9,679 nucleotides of DNA, from contig PMJT01000087.1 of assembly GCA_003158495.1 (NCBI GenBank), positions 1 to 9,679 on the forward strand. Reading direction: 5' to 3'. Source of the stretch: Chloroflexota bacterium. GTDB taxonomy: Bacteria; Chloroflexota; Limnocylindria; Limnocylindrales; CSP1-4. The translations under genes were made by a program, and so were the position numbers. The notes below the pieces were generated by a model. That model made no database searches. It saw only the letters and a program-made list of their open reading frames with translations, and was not told where the DNA came from. Numbering within the stretch: the stretch's first letter is position 1; every line of letters starts with the position of its first letter. Positions 7,674-9,679 of the stretch are shown in pieces.

Positions 7674-7682
7674 TGATAGATT
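7674..7682 (+). promoter_or_regulatory. Extended -10-like sequence upstream of the DUF951 leader
   Basis: TGATAGATT has the extended -10 form TGnTANNNT. It is one of very few AT-rich stretches here. Transcription would start near 7688-7690, four to six bases before the ATG of a 14-codon leader ORF at 7694. No convincing -35 is visible. Confidence 0.35.
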
Positions 7683-7693
7683 GAGCGGCCGTT

Positions 7694-7738
7694 ATGGATG
7701 ACTTGATCGCGTCGCCTCAAATCACCGGGCCGGCGTAG
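7694..7738 (+). CDS. Putative 14-codon leader ORF overlapping the DUF951 start
   Basis: ATG at 7694 opens a short frame, MDDLIASPQITGPA, ending in TAG at 7736-7738. The last G of that stop is the first base of the GTG start of the DUF951 gene (TAGTG). The DUF951 start has no Shine-Dalgarno sequence of its own, so re-initiation by ribosomes finishing this leader is plausible. The peptide has no recognisable motif and no run of identical amino-acid codons that would suggest attenuation. It may be only chance. A frameshift that split a slightly longer DUF951 N-terminus is another explanation. Confidence 0.3.
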   Translation: MDDLIASPQITGPA

Positions 7739-8052
7739 TGCCCGCCAATCAAACCGAGGTCGTCGAGTTCCGGCTGGGCGACGTCGTGAGCCTCCGGAAG
7801 GCGCATCCGTGCGGCAGCCACGTGTGGCTGGTGGATCGCCTCGGGGCGGACATCGGCGTTCGCTGCCGCGGCTGCGGCAGGCACGTCCTGATCGAGCGTA
7901 GGGCAATGGAGCGGCGCCTGACCGACTTCGTGGAGCGGGGCGACCTGGCGATGAGCCGGGCTGTCGCGCCGCTGGCGCGCGATGCCGTCGCCACAGTCGC
8001 CGGGAGTGCGGCCACGGCCTCGGCCGACCGAACCCCCGAGGACGACCGTTGA
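7738..8052 (+). CDS. DUF951 family protein with Cys/His cluster
   Basis: Small protein (104 aa) matching the DUF951 family, whose function is not established. The core (about 8-62) shows family landmarks: FRLGDVVSLRKAHPCGSHVW (11-30), RLGADIGVRCRGCGRHV (34-50) and the basic end IERRAMERRL. H23, C25, C43 and C46 could form a zinc-binding or nucleic-acid-binding site; this is inference from their spacing. Family members are usually about 60-70 residues, so the Ala-rich tail from about residue 65 is an extension of low complexity. The conserved core starts near the GTG at 7738, so a later start is unlikely. That GTG overlaps the stop of a short leader ORF. The 3' end overlaps the MFS start (TTGA), implying co-translation with the exporter. 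Known DUF951 genes in Firmicutes often lie near mechanosensitive-channel or ychF-like genes; neither is seen here. Confidence 0.85.
   Translation: MPANQTEVVEFRLGDVVSLRKAHPCGSHVWLVDRLGADIGVRCRGCGRHVLIERRAMERRLTDFVERGDLAMSRAVAPLARDAVATVAGSAATASADRTPEDDR
8038..8041 (+). promoter_or_regulatory. Ribosome binding site of the MFS gene
   Basis: GAGG lies seven bases before the TTG at 8049, within the last codons of the DUF951 gene. It supports the unusual TTG start and the overlap of the two genes. Confidence 0.5.
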
Positions 8053-9593
8053 ACGTCACGATCAAGCCCAAGCGCGGCAACCGGCCGGCCGGCGAGGGCC
8101 GTAGGAAGCCCAGCGAGCCGGAAGCCACGAGCGGGATGGCGGTCCTCGGCAACCGCCCCTTCCTGCTGCTGTGGCTGGCTCAGCTGTCGACCCAGGTCGG
8201 CGGCAACATGGTCATCTACGGCCTGACCATCATCATCACGGCCTCCTACGCCTCAAACAGCGCGGTGAGCGCCCTTCTCCTGAGCTTCCTCGTACCGGCG
8301 ATCATCTTCTCGGCGATCGCCGGCGTTTTCGTCGATCGCGTCGACAAGCGCCACATGCTGATCGTTACGAACATCCTGCGCGGTTTGGCCTTCATGGCCA
8401 TCGTGCTGGTCGGCAACAACCTGTTGATGCTCTACCTGCTGATGGTCTTCGTGTCGACCGTGACCACGTTCTTCGGTCCGGCCGAGGCGTCGATGATCCC
8501 TTCGCTGGTCCCCAAGACGCAGTTGCTGGCCGCCAACGGTCTATTCACGCTCACGATGAACGTTGCCTTTGCCCTCGGCTTCGCCCTGCTGGGGCCGTTC
8601 GTTGTCGCCCTCGCCAGCGCGGAGGCACTGATTGTCATCGTCGCCTCGCTCTATTTCGTCGCGGCCGCCTTCTGCTGGACGCTCCCGCCCGAGTCGGCCG
8701 CGGACGCAAACGTCGTTACGCCGGGCCAGACGGTCGCCGACGCCGAACGTGCCGTGCAGACCATGCTCAGCCAGTTCGTGGAGGGGATCACCTACATCCG
8801 CGAGCATATGAACGTGGGCTGGTCGCTCTCGTATCTCGGCATCACCGGCGCCCTCGTCGGCATCCTCGGGACACTCGGTCCAGGCTTCGCCAAGCAGACC
8901 CTGGCTCTCGGCGAGAAGGACTTTGCACTCATCGTCTTGCCGCTCGGCCTTGGCATCGTGATGGGGATCCTGGTACTCAACTCGTACGGCCGCTACCTGC
9001 CACGCCGCCGAACCATCGAGGCGGGGATGGTGAGCATGGGCGCGATGCTGGCCCTGCTGGCCCTGTCGTCGCCTATCTCGAACTTCCTCCACGATCGCGC
9101 CAACGCCTCCGGCCTGGCCGAGGCCAGCCGCGTGGTGTCGCTTCTGTCTCTCGTGATGGGGATTGCCTTCATGGTCGGCGCCGCGTACGCCGTGGTCGCG
9201 ATCTCGGCCCAGACGCAGCTCCAGGAAGACCTGCCCGAGGACGTTCGCGGTCGTGTCTTCGGGGTCCTCAACATGCTGGTCTCGGTAGCAAGCCTCTCGC
9301 CGATCCTCGTTGTCGGCCCCGTGGCTGACATCGTTGGCCGCGAACCGGTCATCTTCGTCGTCGGCATAATCGTCTCCTTGTGGGGCGTCGCCAGCATCAT
9401 CAGCAGGCGGTCGGGGGACCCAGCCCGCGCACCGTCGACGCCGAGCGGCGCGCCGGTAGACCCTATGACCGCGGCGATGTCGCCGAACGACTTCAGCGGG
9501 CAGTCCGCGTCGGCGTTGAGCCGGCCGACCGCGTCGCCCGGCGCCACCGGGTCCTCCGACGGCGCCGCGGCCGGTGACGGCCGGCCCACGTGA
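8049..9593 (+). CDS. MFS transporter, probable exporter (MFS_3/EntS-like)
   Basis: Major facilitator superfamily permease (514 aa) with about twelve predicted membrane helices: roughly 36-62, 73-95, 107-121, 125-143, 164-188, 191-211, 258-280, 291-312, 324-341, 361-386, 403-426 and 432-452. The entry NRPFLLLWLAQLSTQVGGNM (35-54) and motif A, GVFVDRVDKRHML (92-104), between helices 2 and 3 are characteristic. DVRGRVFGVLNML (398-410) matches the conserved loop of the MFS_3 (DUF894) group, which includes the enterobactin exporter EntS and macrolide-efflux-like proteins. Substrate cannot be read from the sequence. A basic hydrophilic N-terminus (1-30) and a Ser/Ala/Pro/Gly-rich tail (about 454-514) are probably disordered. 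The TTG start overlaps the DUF951 stop and has a GAGG ribosome site. The stop overlaps a possible next start (TGATG). Confidence 0.9.
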   Translation: MNVTIKPKRGNRPAGEGRRKPSEPEATSGMAVLGNRPFLLLWLAQLSTQVGGNMVIYGLTIIITASYASNSAVSALLLSFLVPAIIFSAIAGVFVDRVDKRHMLIVTNILRGLAFMAIVLVGNNLLMLYLLMVFVSTVTTFFGPAEASMIPSLVPKTQLLAANGLFTLTMNVAFALGFALLGPFVVALASAEALIVIVASLYFVAAAFCWTLPPESAADANVVTPGQTVADAERAVQTMLSQFVEGITYIREHMNVGWSLSYLGITGALVGILGTLGPGFAKQTLALGEKDFALIVLPLGLGIVMGILVLNSYGRYLPRRRTIEAGMVSMGAMLALLALSSPISNFLHDRANASGLAEASRVVSLLSLVMGIAFMVGAAYAVVAISAQTQLQEDLPEDVRGRVFGVLNMLVSVASLSPILVVGPVADIVGREPVIFVVGIIVSLWGVASIISRRSGDPARAPSTPSGAPVDPMTAAMSPNDFSGQSASALSRPTASPGATGSSDGAAAGDGRPT

Positions 9594-9679
9594 TGGAGAG
9601 GTCGGATCGCGACGGTTCGGCCGGTCGAGTGGCAACTGCTGACCTGACTCCCGTTTCGTGGCGGATCGCTGCTCTCGGA
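9593..9679 (+). CDS. Possible start of a further gene (3' partial)
   Basis: An ATG at 9593 overlaps the MFS stop as TGATG and opens a frame that stays open for 29 codons to the window edge. It begins MERSDRDGSAGRVATADLTP and turns more hydrophobic at VSWRIAALG, which could lead into a membrane helix. The overlap and open frame resemble the coupled starts seen elsewhere here, but the length is too short to name a family and there is no clear ribosome site. Confidence 0.45.
   Translation, partial: MERSDRDGSAGRVATADLTPVSWRIAALG

Noticed and set aside
8541..9635. Long minus-strand ORF of 364 codons opposite the MFS gene
   Set aside because: Its translation is dominated by charged Arg/Asp/Glu/His/Gly residues, as expected from the antisense of high-GC coding DNA, and matches no family; the plus strand encodes a clear transporter.
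1..9679. CRISPR array, insertion sequence, prophage or defence system
   Set aside because: No regularly spaced direct repeats, transposase, integrase, terminal inverted repeats or defence-type domains were found; the genes look like core or conserved accessory genes.

Overview
All genes in this 9.7 kb window lie on the plus strand and are tightly packed. GC content is high, with strong G/C preference at third codon positions. The chromosome-like gene set includes an ECF metal transporter, a GAF/GGDEF regulator, an orphan family-5 solute-binding protein, an extracytoplasmic metallopeptidase, a DUF951 protein and an MFS exporter. I see no mobile elements, CRISPR arrays, tRNA or rRNA genes. DUF951, non-ATG starts and a leaderless-looking promoter would fit an uncultured high-GC Chloroflexota lineage. 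An actinobacterium-like genome is possible; this is inference from style, not a phylogenetic result.

Layout. Positions 2-727 hold the 3' part of an EcfT/CbiQ gene that begins off the left edge. It overlaps by ATGA with a CbiO/EcfA ATPase (724-1653) carrying a histidine-rich tail. Together they are the energy-coupling half of a probable nickel/cobalt importer whose substrate-binding membrane subunit should lie just upstream. A 102-base gap with an inverted-repeat hairpin and a perfect 12-base palindrome separates them from a 911-residue diguanylate cyclase (1756-4491) with three GAF domains before the GGDEF domain and a probable fourth after it.

A TATACT -10 box sits six bases before the ATG at 4552, which suggests a leaderless mRNA for the next unit. 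That unit is a family-5 extracytoplasmic binding protein without a lipobox cysteine (4552-6237), joined by TGATG to a membrane-anchored HEXXH metallopeptidase (6237-7610). No transporter permease or ATPase accompanies the binding protein within the window.

After a short gap with a GC-rich hairpin and an extended -10-like sequence comes a 14-codon leader ORF whose stop overlaps the GTG start of a DUF951 protein (7738-8052). This overlaps an MFS exporter starting at TTG (8049-9593). A further reading frame begins at the MFS stop (TGATG) and runs off the right edge.

Nothing here is a clearly new system. The points most worth following are the coupled orphan binding protein and metallopeptidase, the leader-ORF arrangement in front of DUF951, the DUF951-exporter coupling, and the domain order of the cyclase.
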